A stretch of DNA of 64,000 bases from NCBI RefSeq assembly GCF_000337135.1, contig NZ_AOIN01000064.1, positions 65,613-129,612 of the forward strand, read 5' to 3'. The notes beneath the pieces are model-generated. The model was given only the letters and a program-made list of their open reading frames with translations, did not search any database and was not told the DNA's origin. This DNA is from Natrialba chahannaoensis JCM 10990 (GTDB lineage: Archaea > Halobacteriota > Halobacteria > Halobacteriales > Natrialbaceae). Positions within the stretch are counted from its first letter, which is position 1, and every line of letters begins with the position of its first letter. Shown here piece after piece: positions 7,659 to 17,283 of the stretch. A program made the translations under genes and the position numbers.

Positions 7659-7967
7659 ATGCACAGCGCCCGCGACCGATTCGAGTACGAACCGTGGCTG
7701 GCCGAACTCGAGCAGGTCGCAGACCGCCTCGAACTCACGCAAGAAGCCCGTTCCTGCGCTTCAGAGCTCTTTCTCATGGATGTTCCGGAGGCGGATCGGT
7801 CGAAACGAGCCGTCCTCGCCGCCAGCGTGTATGCAGGCGCACTCGTCGCTGGCGAGGGGTGTACGCAGGGTGCCGTCGCCGACGCCGCAGACGTTTCCAG
7901 ACTCTCGATTCAGACGCGCTGGAAGGATCGTCTCGAGGAGGCGGGACTCGAACCACCGCGCTGGTAG
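7659..7967 (+). CDS. Short TFB/cyclin-fold-like transcription factor
   Basis: 102 residues resembling a single cyclin-like repeat of transcription factor B. The block SKRAVLAASVYAGALVAGEGCTQGAVADAADVSRLSIQTRWKDRLEEAG has the helix spacing of a TFIIB core repeat with its helix-turn-helix. The N-terminal zinc ribbon and the second repeat of a full TFB (about 320 residues) are absent. It could modulate transcription or be a solitary DNA-binding domain. Start: ATG 7659 after the TATA-like TTTATT at 7629. I am confident in the fold and unsure of the role. Confidence 0.75.
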   Translation: MHSARDRFEYEPWLAELEQVADRLELTQEARSCASELFLMDVPEADRSKRAVLAASVYAGALVAGEGCTQGAVADAADVSRLSIQTRWKDRLEEAGLEPPRW

Positions 7968-8085
7968 GGCTGTCGGTGTCTCGGAAACGGCGACTGTTGT
8001 GCGTCGTAAGTGTACGATATACGGAGGAAAGGTGGAGTTAGTCCCCGTCTGTGGTCTCCATTGGGAATGGCAATCGGAAGCGACG

Positions 8086-8640
8086 TTATGATGTGTCAGC
8101 GGCAGTGTCGGTGTCGGTGTCGGTATCGGTTCCAGTTCCAGTTCCAGTTCCGGCTCCCGTCTCATTCCTACCGTCTGCTCCCTCGAGCACGTTTCCATGT
8201 TCGTCGATCTCGCCACGGACGATACGGGTACTCGAGATGATGTCTCCGTCGTCGGCGCGCAGATGGGGGACGACAACGACATCGAGCGGGTCATAGCCGC
8301 GTTCGCGACGAATGTCGTTGATTCGCTCGCCGCCGGATTTCGTTTCCGGCGAGACGATCAGGTAGTCGAACGGCTCTTCGGTCGCGATTCCGGTTGGTTC
8401 CTCGAGCGTTCGAATATCGAAACTGCGGTCGTACCCGTCCGCGATGGACTCGAGTTCGTCCGCGAGATCGTCCCGTCGCTCGTCGAACGGGCGGACCCGT
8501 CGTTTTACGTGTCGTGTTTGCGGGGCGAGTTCGTCGCTGGTCAAGCCGACCGTGACGTCTCCGAGTTCGAACGCCCGTTCGAACAGCCGACGGTGGCCGT
8601 CGTGAACGGGGTCGAACGTCCCACCAAGCGCGACGTCCAT
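8086..8640 (-). CDS. coaD: Archaeal phosphopantetheine adenylyltransferase
   Basis: Transfers AMP from ATP to 4'-phosphopantetheine in coenzyme A synthesis. The nucleotidyltransferase signature GGTFDPVHDGHRRLFERAF (HxGH type) opens the protein, VSPETKSGGERIN lies mid-protein and IISSTRIVRGEI is the conserved C-terminal motif. The last 25 or so of 184 residues are a Gly/Thr/Asp/Ala tail encoded by tandem GTCGGT/CCAGTT-type hexamers (about 8095-8165), not part of the fold. TTTATAC at about 8665-8671 lies 25 bases upstream of the ATG, suggesting a leaderless transcript. Confidence 0.9.
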   Translation of the reverse strand: MDVALGGTFDPVHDGHRRLFERAFELGDVTVGLTSDELAPQTRHVKRRVRPFDERRDDLADELESIADGYDRSFDIRTLEEPTGIATEEPFDYLIVSPETKSGGERINDIRRERGYDPLDVVVVPHLRADDGDIISSTRIVRGEIDEHGNVLEGADGRNETGAGTGTGTGTDTDTDTDTAADTS

Positions 8641-8779
8641 ACCCCACCTGACTGGCGCGGTCCGTATAAAACGGTCGAAACGGGGGACAAAGAATCGGGG
8701 AGCCAACTGCGGCAACATTCGACATTTGTCGATATCCGCCTTCGCATTGTTTTTAGTGGTCGCCCACACTGTGGGTGGT

Positions 8780-11035
8780 ATGGGACTTGACGAGGATGCC
8801 TTAGATTACCACTTGACAGACCCCCCGGGTAAAATCGAGATTTCGACGACGAAACCGACGAACACGCAACGAGATCTCTCGCTCGCGTACTCACCCGGTG
8901 TAGCCGCACCTTGTATGGAAATTGCGGAGGACGAAACCGACGCCTACACCTATACCGCGAAGGGGAATCTCGTCGGCGTCGTGTCGAACGGTTCTGCCGT
9001 CCTCGGGCTCGGCAATATCGGTGCGCAAGCCTCGAAGCCGGTCATGGAAGGCAAGGGTGTGCTGTTCAAGCGGTTCGCCGACATCAACGTGTTCGACATC
9101 GAACTCGACGAGGAAGATCCACACAAATTCGTCGAAGCGGTCAAAATGATGGAGCCGACCTTCGGCGGCATCAATCTCGAGGACATTACGGCACCAGCTT
9201 GTTTCACCATCGAAGAGCGCCTGCGCGAGGAGATCGACATTCCGGTGTTCCACGACGACCAACACGGCACTGCGATCATCTCCGGCGCAGCACTGCTCAA
9301 CGCCGCGGACATCGCGGACAAAGAGCTCGAAGACCTTGAGATCGTTTTCTCGGGTGCAGGTGCGAGCGCGATTGCGACGGCGCGTTTCTACGTCTCGCTC
9401 GGTTGCCGAGCCGAAAACATCACGATGTGTGACTCCTCGGGCATCATTACCGAGGCCCGCGCTGAAGACAACGGCGTCAACGAGTACAAACAACAGTTCG
9501 CTCGCGATGTGCCCGAGGGTGGCCTCGCGGACGCGATGGAGGGAGCGGACGTCTTCGTCGGCCTCTCGATCGGTGGGCTCGTCTCCCAGGAGATGGTCCA
9601 GTCGATGGCCAGCGATCCAATTATCTTCGCGATGGCCAACCCAGACCCTGAAATCGGCTACGAGGAGGCGAAAGCAGCCCGGGACGACGACGTGATCATG
9701 GCGACCGGCCGCTCTGACTACCCGAATCAGGTCAACAACGTCCTCGGGTTCCCGTTCATCTTCCGCGGCGCACTCGACGTTCGCGCAACGGAGATCAACG
9801 AGGAGATGAAAGTGGCCTGCGCCGAAGCGCTTGCAGACCTTGCACGCCAGGACGTCCCCGACGCAGTCGTCAAGGCCTACGGCGATGACCCGATCCAGTA
9901 CGGCCCGGATTACATTATCCCGAAGCCGGTCGACCCACGCGTTCTCTTCCAGGTCGCGCCCGCGGTCGCCAGAGCCGCCATCGAGTCGGACGCAGCCCGC
10001 ATTGACCTCGACCTCAACGAGTACGAAGAGGAACTCGAGGCCCGCCTCGGCAAGTCCCGCGAGATGATGCGCGTCGTCCTCAACAAAGCAAAGAGCGATC
10101 CGAAGACGGTCGCACTCGCGGAGGGCGAGAACGAGAAGATGGTTCGGGCGGCCTACCAGATCCAGGACCAAGGGATCGCTGTTCCGATCCTTATTGGCGA
10201 CGAGTCCAAGATTCGCCAGACGGCTTCGAGTCTCGGTCTCGATTTCACGCCACAGGTTGCAGACCCAACCGTCGGCGACTACGAGGACTACGCCGACCGT
10301 CTGCACGAGCTGCGCGCCCGGAAGGGCATCACGCGAACCGAGGCCGGTGACCTCATCGAGGGCGATTCGAACTACTTCGGGAGCGTGATGGTCGAACAGG
10401 GTGACGCTGACGCGCTTTTGACCGGACTCTCCCATCACTACCCGTCCGCACTCCGGCCACCCTTGCAGGTGATCGGCACGGCGGACGACGTCGACTACGC
10501 CGCTGGCGTCTACATGCTCACGTTCAAGAACCGCGTCGTCTTCGTCGCCGACGCGACGGTGAATCAGGCCCCCGACGAGGAGGTGCTGGCCGAAGTGACG
10601 AAACAGACCGGCATGCTCGCCCGTCGGTTCAACGTCGAACCCCGCGCAGCCTTGCTCTCGTACTCGAACTTCGGCAGCGTCGACAACAAAGGGACCCGTA
10701 AACCTCGGAACGCGGCGCGTATGTTGCAGGACGACCCCGAGGTTGACTTCCCCGTCGACGGCGAGATGCAGGCCGATACCGCCGTCGTCGACGACATTCT
10801 GGAGGGGACGTACGGCTTCTCGGAGCTCGACCAACCCGCGAACGTGCTCGTCTTCCCGAACCTCGAGTCGGGTAACATCGGCTACAAGCTGCTCCAGCGC
10901 CTCGGTGGCGCGGACGCCATCGGCCCGATGCTCGTCGGGATGGACCGCCCGGTTCACGTCCTCCAGCGCGGCGACGAAGTCAAGGATATCGTGAACCTCG
11001 CGAGTGTCGCGGTCGTGGACGCCCAGAAGGAGTAG
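8780..11035 (+). CDS. maeB: NADP-type malic enzyme fused to phosphotransacetylase domain
   Basis: Oxidative decarboxylation of malate to pyruvate and CO2, linking the TCA cycle to gluconeogenesis and NAD(P)H supply. The 751 residues have the MaeB layout. The malic domain includes [25 protein letters not shown] (catalytic/metal region) and [13 protein letters not shown] for NAD(P) binding. From about residue 430 there is a phosphotransacetylase-like domain that is usually regulatory. I chose ATG 8780 because TTTTTAG at 8750-8755 is about 25 bases before it; the longer frame reads through the promoter. A 688-codon open frame on the opposite strand is a codon-bias shadow. Confidence 0.95.
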   Translation: MGLDEDALDYHLTDPPGKIEISTTKPTNTQRDLSLAYSPGVAAPCMEIAEDETDAYTYTAKGNLVGVVSNGSAVLGLGNIGAQASKPVMEGKGVLFKRFADINVFDIELDEEDPHKFVEAVKMMEPTFGGINLEDITAPACFTIEERLREEIDIPVFHDDQHGTAIISGAALLNAADIADKELEDLEIVFSGAGASAIATARFYVSLGCRAENITMCDSSGIITEARAEDNGVNEYKQQFARDVPEGGLADAMEGADVFVGLSIGGLVSQEMVQSMASDPIIFAMANPDPEIGYEEAKAARDDDVIMATGRSDYPNQVNNVLGFPFIFRGALDVRATEINEEMKVACAEALADLARQDVPDAVVKAYGDDPIQYGPDYIIPKPVDPRVLFQVAPAVARAAIESDAARIDLDLNEYEEELEARLGKSREMMRVVLNKAKSDPKTVALAEGENEKMVRAAYQIQDQGIAVPILIGDESKIRQTASSLGLDFTPQVADPTVGDYEDYADRLHELRARKGITRTEAGDLIEGDSNYFGSVMVEQGDADALLTGLSHHYPSALRPPLQVIGTADDVDYAAGVYMLTFKNRVVFVADATVNQAPDEEVLAEVTKQTGMLARRFNVEPRAALLSYSNFGSVDNKGTRKPRNAARMLQDDPEVDFPVDGEMQADTAVVDDILEGTYGFSELDQPANVLVFPNLESGNIGYKLLQRLGGADAIGPMLVGMDRPVHVLQRGDEVKDIVNLASVAVVDAQKE

Positions 11036-11334
11036 ATAACGTACAGGTTAAGGCCACATCCAAAGGACGGCACAGTAGTCTCGATTATCGGAGTTCATGG
11101 TTCGGAGTTCTCCTTGATAGCGCTTTTTCGTCCGGTTCTCTGCTCATTATTCTATCCTCCACACTTCAATCGACACCTCAATCGTTTCTATAGGTAAGCA
11201 AGGTCAATGCCTCGTGGTTGGCTCCGAAGCAGTTCACCCATCCCGTAAATATCAGAGGTGACTGGGGTTCGGTCAGTTCTCGATCGTTCGGGATCGACTA
11301 TGATTTAGTACCGGACGCAAAACGGGCCAGAATC
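11036..11334. other. Intergenic region before bluB
   Basis: About 300 bases with no coding frame that looks like protein and lower G+C than its neighbours. TTTAGTA at 11304-11310 is a plausible TATA box for bluB. Several T-runs after the malic enzyme stop (around 11123-11130) could serve as its terminator. No riboswitch-like structure was recognised. Confidence 0.45.
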
Positions 11335-12003
11335 ATGACTTCGTTCACTGATGACGAACGAGACGCGGTATACGAAACGATCTTCGCCCGACGAGACATT
11401 CGCCGCTTCCGGAGCGAACCGATCCCTGACGCGGTCATTGATCGGATCATCAAGGCGGCCCATCACGCGCCGAGTGTCGGCTTTTCACAGCCGTGGGACA
11501 TGATCGTGATCTCCGACGAGGAGACGAAAGCCGAAATCGCCGCAATCGCAGACCGGGCAATCGCGGCCGCTCGAGCGGCCTACGAGGAACCGCAGCGAAG
11601 TGAGTTCGGCGCGTTGAAACTCGAGGGGATCCGCGAGTCGCCGGTTAACATCTGCGTGACCTGTGATCCGACGCGGGGTGCGCCACACGTCCTTGGCCGG
11701 AGTTCAATGAAGCGAACGGATGTCTACTCGGCGTGTCTTGCCGTCCAAAATCTCTGGCTGGCCGCACGCGCGGAGGGCGTCGGCGTCGGGTGGGTCAGCG
11801 TTCTCTATCCCTACGAGGTTCAGGAGGTCCTCGACATCCCGCCGCACGTCAAGCCCGTCGCGTACCTCTGTTTAGGATATCCCGCCGACGGGTTCCCAGA
11901 CGAACCGGTACTCCAGCGAGAGGGGTGGCGCGACCGTATCGACCTCGACGAACTCGTCCACGAGGAACAGTGGGAGGGGAGCTCGGCGTCCCAGTCGTCG
12001 TAG
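11335..12003 (+). CDS. bluB: 5,6-dimethylbenzimidazole synthase (BluB)
   Basis: Oxygen-dependent fragmentation of reduced FMN to 5,6-dimethylbenzimidazole, the lower ligand of cobalamin. This is a nitroreductase-fold protein of 222 residues with IFARRDIRRFRSEPIP at the start, AAHHAPSVGFSQPWDMIVI, and the BluB-type core GVGWVSVLYPYEVQEVLDIP and YLCLGYP. ATG 11335 follows a TATA-like TTTAGTA (11304-11310) at leaderless spacing. No other cobalamin genes are adjacent. A plain nitroreductase is the alternative, but the GWVSVLYP stretch favours BluB. Confidence 0.85.
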   Translation: MTSFTDDERDAVYETIFARRDIRRFRSEPIPDAVIDRIIKAAHHAPSVGFSQPWDMIVISDEETKAEIAAIADRAIAAARAAYEEPQRSEFGALKLEGIRESPVNICVTCDPTRGAPHVLGRSSMKRTDVYSACLAVQNLWLAARAEGVGVGWVSVLYPYEVQEVLDIPPHVKPVAYLCLGYPADGFPDEPVLQREGWRDRIDLDELVHEEQWEGSSASQSS

Positions 12004-12402
12004 TGGTTCAATTCGCGGAATGGATCAATCCTGTCTGTTCGGCAAACAACATAGTCAAGGCACACCGGATGACGGCCAAACCGCCACTTCCGAGAGGGAC
12101 GAGCTGCCCCCACAGCCAACGGGTGGCATCACACTCCCGAGTCAGGAGCGCTGTTTACACAGACTCGTTCCTGCCCACGCAGGAGGCCCTACTACCCGCA
12201 GGCAGGTTCCGCTGCGCTACAGAAGCGCGACGAGCGAAGAGACGGTCCTGGACGCAAAAATACAAGCGATGAGTTGGATTCTATGACACGCCCACAGTAC
12301 CAACACCCACGCACCCGCTCTTTCGAGCGGTGGTCGCCTCGCCCCGTGCAGCGAATCGTCGGTCTTTAGCGTCCGTCCGTCGTGCTCTCACAGGAGTACC
12401 AC
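12004..12402. other. Intergenic region, no gene recognised
   Basis: 400 bases between bluB and the lipoprotein gene. Open frames here overlap in several registers without protein-like composition, and I could not match any to a transposase tail or RNA gene. The AT-rich patch near 12259-12275 could be promoter or terminator sequence. Confidence 0.4.
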
Positions 12403-13758
12403 ATGCGACTCACGAACCGACCGACAGCGGCAACAGCCAACCGAACTCCCGGCTCTGGGCGACGGTGGTTCCTCGGCGCAGTCGGCGCAGCAGCGGTCGG
12501 CGGACTCGCAGGATGTGTGAGCCTGCCGACTGTGCTCGGCGACCGGCTCGACGGCACCGAGGAGGTCTCGCACTTCCAGAACGGGCTCCGGCGACTCGGT
12601 TACTACCCCGACGAGACTGTCCCTGACTCAGTCAGTGTCAACTGGTCGTTCCCCGTCAACTACGTCGGACACACCGCCGCCAAATCGAGTCCCGTACCGA
12701 CCCCCGACCGCGAGACGATCATTATCGCCGGCGACAGCGGTTGGGTCCACGCCTACACGCCGAGCGGCGAACTGCAGTGGTCTACACTCACCGGCGCGAC
12801 GGACCTCGGCTTTCACGGCTCGCCGGCCATCGTTGGCGACACCGCCTACATCGGCGGCTACGACGGCGACCTCTACGCTTTCGACACCGACAGTGGCGAC
12901 ATCGTCTGGCGAACCCGCGCCAACGACTTACATGGCGCGCTCGCCATCGGCTCGAGTCCCGCCTTCCACGACGGTACCCTCTACGTCGTCTCCGAGTACG
13001 GCTCACCCTCCACCGGCACCATCTGGGCCATCGACCCCAACACCGGCGAGCCGCTCTGGTACGACGACCGCATGTGGGGCCAACCCCACCCCTCGCCGAC
13101 AATCGACCTCGAAACCGGTCGGCTGGTCGGCGGCTCGAACGACGGCGTCGTCTACGGCTGGGAGTTCCCGGCACTCGAGTACACCTGGGAGTACCAGGCT
13201 GACGCCGACGGACAGGAACGTGCGGGCGGTGCGTTCCGAGAAGGGGCGGAGATCAAGGGAACGGTCGCGGCCTACGATGGCTACGGCTACGTTGGGAGTT
13301 GGGACAACCACTTCTACTGTCTGGATCTCGAGGACGGATCGGAGGTATGGTCGTTCGAGACGGGTGCCTCGATCATGTCGAATCCGGCGGTCGACGTGGC
13401 GGAAGGGATCGTGTACATGGGTAGCGACGACAACTACGTCTACGCGCTCGACGCCGAGTCAGGTGAGGAGATCTGGTCGACGAACGTCAACGGCCGCGTG
13501 ATTGGGGCGCTAACGGTCACGGCAGAGACGGTGCTCGCCGGCTCCTACGACACACATCTGTACGCACTGGACAAGGAAACGGGCGACAGACGCTGGCGCG
13601 TCGAGAACCGCGGGCGCGTCACCAGCGCGCCGGTTCCCGTGGACGGACGGATCTACTACGCCGAGCGCGCTGCGTTTTCGAACTATTACGACGATGATCC
13701 GGAGACGACGATACTTGAGGAGCCTGGCCACGCCTACTGTCTCGTTGCGGACGACTGA
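12403..13758 (+). CDS. Secreted PQQ-like beta-propeller lipoprotein
   Basis: 451-residue exported protein. The N-terminus has a twin-arginine-type signal (GRRWFLGAVGAAAVGGLAGC) ending in a lipobox cysteine. The rest is a propeller of PQQ-like repeats, each reading roughly Y-A-x-D-xx-[ST]-G-x-x-x-W: YAFDTDSGDIVW, WAIDPNTGEPLW, YCLDLEDGSEVW, YALDAESGEEIW, YALDKETGDRRW. Such proteins act in assembly or sensing outside the membrane; no ligand can be assigned. ATG 12403 is preceded by AGGAG at 12392-12396, so I prefer it over the GTG seven codons earlier. Confidence 0.85.
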   Translation: MRLTNRPTAATANRTPGSGRRWFLGAVGAAAVGGLAGCVSLPTVLGDRLDGTEEVSHFQNGLRRLGYYPDETVPDSVSVNWSFPVNYVGHTAAKSSPVPTPDRETIIIAGDSGWVHAYTPSGELQWSTLTGATDLGFHGSPAIVGDTAYIGGYDGDLYAFDTDSGDIVWRTRANDLHGALAIGSSPAFHDGTLYVVSEYGSPSTGTIWAIDPNTGEPLWYDDRMWGQPHPSPTIDLETGRLVGGSNDGVVYGWEFPALEYTWEYQADADGQERAGGAFREGAEIKGTVAAYDGYGYVGSWDNHFYCLDLEDGSEVWSFETGASIMSNPAVDVAEGIVYMGSDDNYVYALDAESGEEIWSTNVNGRVIGALTVTAETVLAGSYDTHLYALDKETGDRRWRVENRGRVTSAPVPVDGRIYYAERAAFSNYYDDDPETTILEEPGHAYCLVADD

Positions 13759-13852
13759 GCGGCGTTTGAGCGGACCTGAACTGTGAGCCGGCAGCCAGTC
13801 CTGGCCGATGCGAAAGCGTGCATTCAAGTATTTGCCGGGACTGTCCTCGCGT

Positions 13853-14227
13853 ATGCAAGATCAGGGACGCTCTACGCGAAAGCGCACCGGTGGTCGACTG
13901 AAGAACGTTCGCAATCGCCGAAAGGACGAACTCGGTCGGCTACCCACCGAGACGCAGGTCGGCGAACCGCGCTTCCGCACAGTCGACGTTCGCGGGAACG
14001 ACACGAAGACGCGCGCACTCGCAACGAACGTCGCAAGCGTCAACGCCGGCGACGAAACGCTCTCGGCCGATATCGAAGACGTCGTCGAGAACGACGCCAA
14101 CCCGAACTACGTCCGCCGAAACATCATCACGAAGGGCGCTATCATCGCGACCTCCGAAGGTGAGGCCCGCGTGACGTCCCGTCCCGGCCAGACCGGCCAG
14201 GTCAACGCCGTTTTGCTCGACAACTAA
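13853..14227 (+). CDS. rps8e: 30S ribosomal protein S8e
   Basis: 124-residue archaeal/eukaryotic-type small-subunit protein. The N-terminal basic stretch RSTRKRTGGRLKNVRNRRKDELGR and the C-terminal block NPNYVRRNIITKGAIIATSEGEARVTSRPGQ are diagnostic. The start MQDQGRSTRKR is the usual one; the frame extends upstream only into probable promoter sequence (AAGTATTT around 13826). It is monocistronic here. Confidence 0.95.
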   Translation: MQDQGRSTRKRTGGRLKNVRNRRKDELGRLPTETQVGEPRFRTVDVRGNDTKTRALATNVASVNAGDETLSADIEDVVENDANPNYVRRNIITKGAIIATSEGEARVTSRPGQTGQVNAVLLDN

Positions 14228-14410
14228 CGTCGCTGCTCGAGTCCGGGTCCGAATTTCGGTTCCGGTTTCCGGTTTCTCACAGCTACTCCGCTTTTCGACA
14301 CAGAGCCACTGCGTTCGCCGCGCGCAGAGACATCAGGTAACGGTACCGTGACCGCTTCAGGCGTGACAGCCTATTTTTATATCGGTCGAGAACGAATATT
14401 GGCGTAGACA

Positions 14411-14737
14411 ATGATCACCTCGTTTGCCGGTGCCCTGTCGGTCCTCCTCGTGCTCGCAGGCGTGCTCTGTCTGTACGAGTTCACGCTCTACGATCCCACT
14501 GAGAAAGCTGCGGCCCCGGTACGGTCGCGTTTGTATCTCGCCAGCGTTCTATTGATTACGCTGCTCGGTATCGGCGGACTAGTTGCACTCGCCACCGCTA
14601 CTGTCCCCCCGATGACCGTCCTCGGTATCATCGGCATCACCGCCGGGATACCGGCGTTCGCACAGTACCTGTTTCATCAAGAACTCGAGTTGGACAACGG
14701 CCCACTAGTTAGCCGCGCTGTCGACCGGTGGCTCTGA
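14411..14737 (+). CDS. Small membrane protein of unknown function
   Basis: 108 residues with three hydrophobic helices (about 5-25, 41-62 and 66-88) and short charged linkers, ending in an acidic/amphipathic tail. No family recognised. The promoter looks good: CTATTTTTATATCGG around 14371-14385 is 27 or so bases before the ATG. It stands alone between S8e and the phosphate regulator. Confidence 0.7.
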   Translation: MITSFAGALSVLLVLAGVLCLYEFTLYDPTEKAAAPVRSRLYLASVLLITLLGIGGLVALATATVPPMTVLGIIGITAGIPAFAQYLFHQELELDNGPLVSRAVDRWL

Positions 14738-14967
14738 GCATCGTCACTGGCGAGTGAGAGCGAGTTCCACACCGAATTTCAATTGATTTTCGATGGATAC
14801 GACCGCCGTTTCGTCGTGTAAACTGGAACTAACGAGTACCTTCACTGCTGGGCAGGAAGCTCTTTCATCTCGGCTACGTCCGACTGTCTGAGGGATCGAA
14901 AGTTACCCTCCGTTTCGGGTAGGGTGGATATTACCTCGACTCGTGAACAGTTACGGTAACATCCCCA

Positions 14968-15963
14968 TCACGGCCGTGGCGCTGCCTTCTGTAATGCCGT
15001 CTCCGCAATATTTCCACCGTAGTCTGCACTCCGCGACAACGAGTCCACGATCAACCCAAGCGACTGCGCTTGCACCGGCTCGAGATCACGTAACATGTCG
15101 TCGATCGTTCGCGTATGCTCGTCGATCTCGAGCACCGCCTCGCGAGCTGCATGACCCAACTCGTTCGCCTCCGCCGACTCCTCCGCAACCAGCGCATCCA
15201 TCGACTTTTCGAGGACGTCCGAGGCATCCTCCTGCAGCGCTACCAGTCCCTCCGCGACTGACTCCGGAATCTCGTCGAGTTTGAGGGCCAGATTGCTGAT
15301 TTTCGCCGCGTGATCGGCAACCCGCTCGAGTTGGCGTGCACTCGAGTGGTAGTCGAAGCAGTCCTCACGGGGGACACCGAGTTCTTCGGCGGCGCGGGGG
15401 GAGCGAAGCGTGGCGCGGAAGATGCGCGAGACGACGAGCCAGAGACGGTCGACGTCGTCGTCGCGCTGGATAACGTCGTGGGCGATGTCGTCGTCGTTTT
15501 CGATGAGGGCGGTGACGGCATCTGAAAGCATTGAACTCGCGATGAGTCGCATGCGTGAGACGGCGTTGACGATCGAGAGTTCGGAGGAGTCGAGGAGGTC
15601 CTGAATGACGACGCTGTCGGTGGTTTCTTCCAGTACTTCGACGCCGACGAGGCTCTGGGTGGCGTTGCGGATTGCGCGGCGTTGGTGAGTTGTGATCCGG
15701 TTTGCTTCGAGACGGATAATGTCGAAGCCGCTGACGTACATCGTCATGACGGCTCGGGTCAGTCGGTCGCCTTCGAGGTCTGAGACATCGAGTGTCCCTT
15801 CCTGGCGGTTGGTTTCGCTCTGTGGGGTGAGCAATAGTGCGTCGTCTTCTGGATAAAACTCGACAGTCGTGCCGGCGCTGACATCGTTGTCGGTTGCCCA
15901 CGTTTTAGGGAGTGACACCGTATACGTTGACCCGCCAGTTACCTGCACCTTGCGCGTCTCCAT
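14968..15963 (-). CDS. phoU: PhoU-family phosphate regulator with AbrB/SpoVT-like N-terminal domain
   Basis: 331 residues. The N-terminus (METRKVQVTGGSTYTVSLPKTWA, to about residue 50) is a SpoVT/AbrB-type DNA-binding swapped-hairpin domain. The remainder carries two PhoU helical repeats (RQLERVADHAAKISNLAL and SLSRSADYGGNIAETAL). Such haloarchaeal proteins are taken to be transcriptional regulators of phosphate uptake. The gene is divergent from pstSCA, and its promoter contains a variant of the box found before pstS and pstB. ATG 15963 lies about 22 bases from TTTATAG. An in-frame GTG two codons earlier is possible. Confidence 0.88.
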   Translation of the reverse strand: METRKVQVTGGSTYTVSLPKTWATDNDVSAGTTVEFYPEDDALLLTPQSETNRQEGTLDVSDLEGDRLTRAVMTMYVSGFDIIRLEANRITTHQRRAIRNATQSLVGVEVLEETTDSVVIQDLLDSSELSIVNAVSRMRLIASSMLSDAVTALIENDDDIAHDVIQRDDDVDRLWLVVSRIFRATLRSPRAAEELGVPREDCFDYHSSARQLERVADHAAKISNLALKLDEIPESVAEGLVALQEDASDVLEKSMDALVAEESAEANELGHAAREAVLEIDEHTRTIDDMLRDLEPVQAQSLGLIVDSLSRSADYGGNIAETALQKAAPRP

Positions 15964-15985
15964 AGCCACAGTTTCGTGAGCCTAT

Positions 15986-16008
15986 CTATAAACCCTCGTA
16001 GATCTATA
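15986..16008 (-). promoter_or_regulatory. Candidate phosphate box / promoter of the phoU-AbrB gene
   Basis: On the minus strand the order is TATAGAT, a CTAC/GAGGG segment, then TTTATAG. This resembles the boxes before pstS and pstB (TATAGA...CATAGTA...GGTATTTAG). The TTTATAG part serves as the TATA box about 22 bases from the ATG. Similarity is lower than between the other two copies. Confidence 0.5.
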
Positions 16009-16111
16009 GCGATCTAAAGCGCCCGTTCTCAGTCACAAATCCCTTTCCCGATGCCAGAGCCGGCACCGTGTCGAATTGACCCCACACTGGCATCGATTGT
16101 CCCACATAGAG

Positions 16112-16140
16112 ATATATAGATAACATAGTAGGGTATTTAG
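16112..16140 (+). promoter_or_regulatory. Phosphate box and TATA box of pstS
   Basis: A 29-base AT-rich element of the form ATATATAG, ATAACATAGTA, GGGTATTTAG. It matches the element before pstB at 25 of 29 positions and lies exactly 24 bases before the start codon in both cases. The terminal GGTATTTAG is probably the TATA box and the rest a regulator site. Confidence 0.7.
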
Positions 16141-16164
16141 ATGCGATATTCCACTAGCTAACTG

Positions 16165-17283
16165 ATGGGAAATGAGCCGATACTAGGCAACTCCGATGGG
16201 GGGTCCCAACCTGGGAGTCGGTCTGGGGCGAACGCTCGCTCCGATTCTCGAATTCGGACTGGATCTGGTTCTGAGTCTCCGTCTCAATCCCAGACCCAAA
16301 CAACCACCCGTCGGCGCGTGTTACTCGGCGTTTCCGGAACGGCGCTCGCCGGCCTTGCAGGTTGTCTCACACGCGGGGAAGACAGTGGCCTTGAGGGCGA
16401 AATTCGTATCGACGGCTCGAATACGCTCAGACCAAACAGTGCTCTCGTTGCCGAGCAGTTCATGTGGGAGAACAATCAGGTGCAGGCGTCGGTCAGCGCC
16501 TCGGGAACCGGTGCCGGTTTCCAGCAGTTCGCCCGGCGCGAAATCTCGCTACAGAACGCGAGTCGGCCGATCACGGACGAGGAAGCCGAACACTGTCGCG
16601 AAAACGGCGTCGAGTGGCTCGAACTCGAGGTCGTCCTCGACGGCATTGCACTCCTGAAACACCCCGACAACACCTGGTGTGAGTGTCTTACCGTTGACGA
16701 ACTTGGCGACCTCTGGGAGCGCGGTTCGGAGATCGAGACCTGGGCTGATCTCGAGCCCGAGCAGTCCGACGAGGAGTGGCCCGACGAAGAAATTTCGTTC
16801 TACGGCCGTGACGCAGCCTCTGGAACGTTCGATTACTTTACTGAACACATCACCGGATCGGTCGGGAACATCCGCAACGACTACAGCGGCACACCTGACA
16901 CCAACAATATCATTCGTGGCGTCAGGGGCAACGAGTACACGATTGGATTCGGAGGGGCTGGCTACTACTACGAGAACGAGGCGGACGCAGAGCTCATCGC
17001 CGTCAATTACGAGGACGGTGCGGACCCTGGCGACGAGTGGGACGATTGTATCGTTCCAACTCGAGAGTCGATCGAAGCCGAGGCCTACCAGCCACTCTCT
17101 CGACCGATGTATATCTACGTTCGACGTGACGAACTCGCTCGACCGGAGTACCGCGAGTTCGTTCGCTTCTATCTCGAAAACACCCAGGAGACTGCACGTG
17201 AGGTCCAGTTCTACGCGGTTCCCGACGAAACTATCGCGGACCAACGGGAGAAACTGGAGGCCGCAATTGAGGACTACACATGA
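16165..17283 (+). CDS. pstS: Phosphate ABC transporter substrate-binding lipoprotein
   Basis: 372-residue extracellular phosphate receptor. A Ser/Gln/Gly-rich N-terminus precedes a twin-arginine signal TTRRRVLLGVSGTALAGLAGC with lipobox cysteine. The mature part has PstS motifs: IRIDGSNTLRPNSALVAEQF, SGTGAGFQQF, RDAASGTFDYFTEHI and the acidic hinge region. First gene of pstSCA, with ATGA overlaps to the following genes. The long polar N-terminus before the signal is unusual and might mean the true start lies downstream, but no better-placed start was found relative to the promoter. Confidence 0.93.
   Translation: MGNEPILGNSDGGSQPGSRSGANARSDSRIRTGSGSESPSQSQTQTTTRRRVLLGVSGTALAGLAGCLTRGEDSGLEGEIRIDGSNTLRPNSALVAEQFMWENNQVQASVSASGTGAGFQQFARREISLQNASRPITDEEAEHCRENGVEWLELEVVLDGIALLKHPDNTWCECLTVDELGDLWERGSEIETWADLEPEQSDEEWPDEEISFYGRDAASGTFDYFTEHITGSVGNIRNDYSGTPDTNNIIRGVRGNEYTIGFGGAGYYYENEADAELIAVNYEDGADPGDEWDDCIVPTRESIEAEAYQPLSRPMYIYVRRDELARPEYREFVRFYLENTQETAREVQFYAVPDETIADQREKLEAAIEDYT

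Noticed and set aside
8891..10957. 688-codon open frame antisense to malic enzyme
   Set aside because: Codon-bias shadow: it lies wholly opposite a well-recognised gene and its protein is rich in Arg, His and Val without any domain.
12004..12402. Possible IS1341/TnpB gene end
   Set aside because: I translated all plus-strand frames and part of the minus strand and found no TnpB C-terminal motif or matching terminal repeat.
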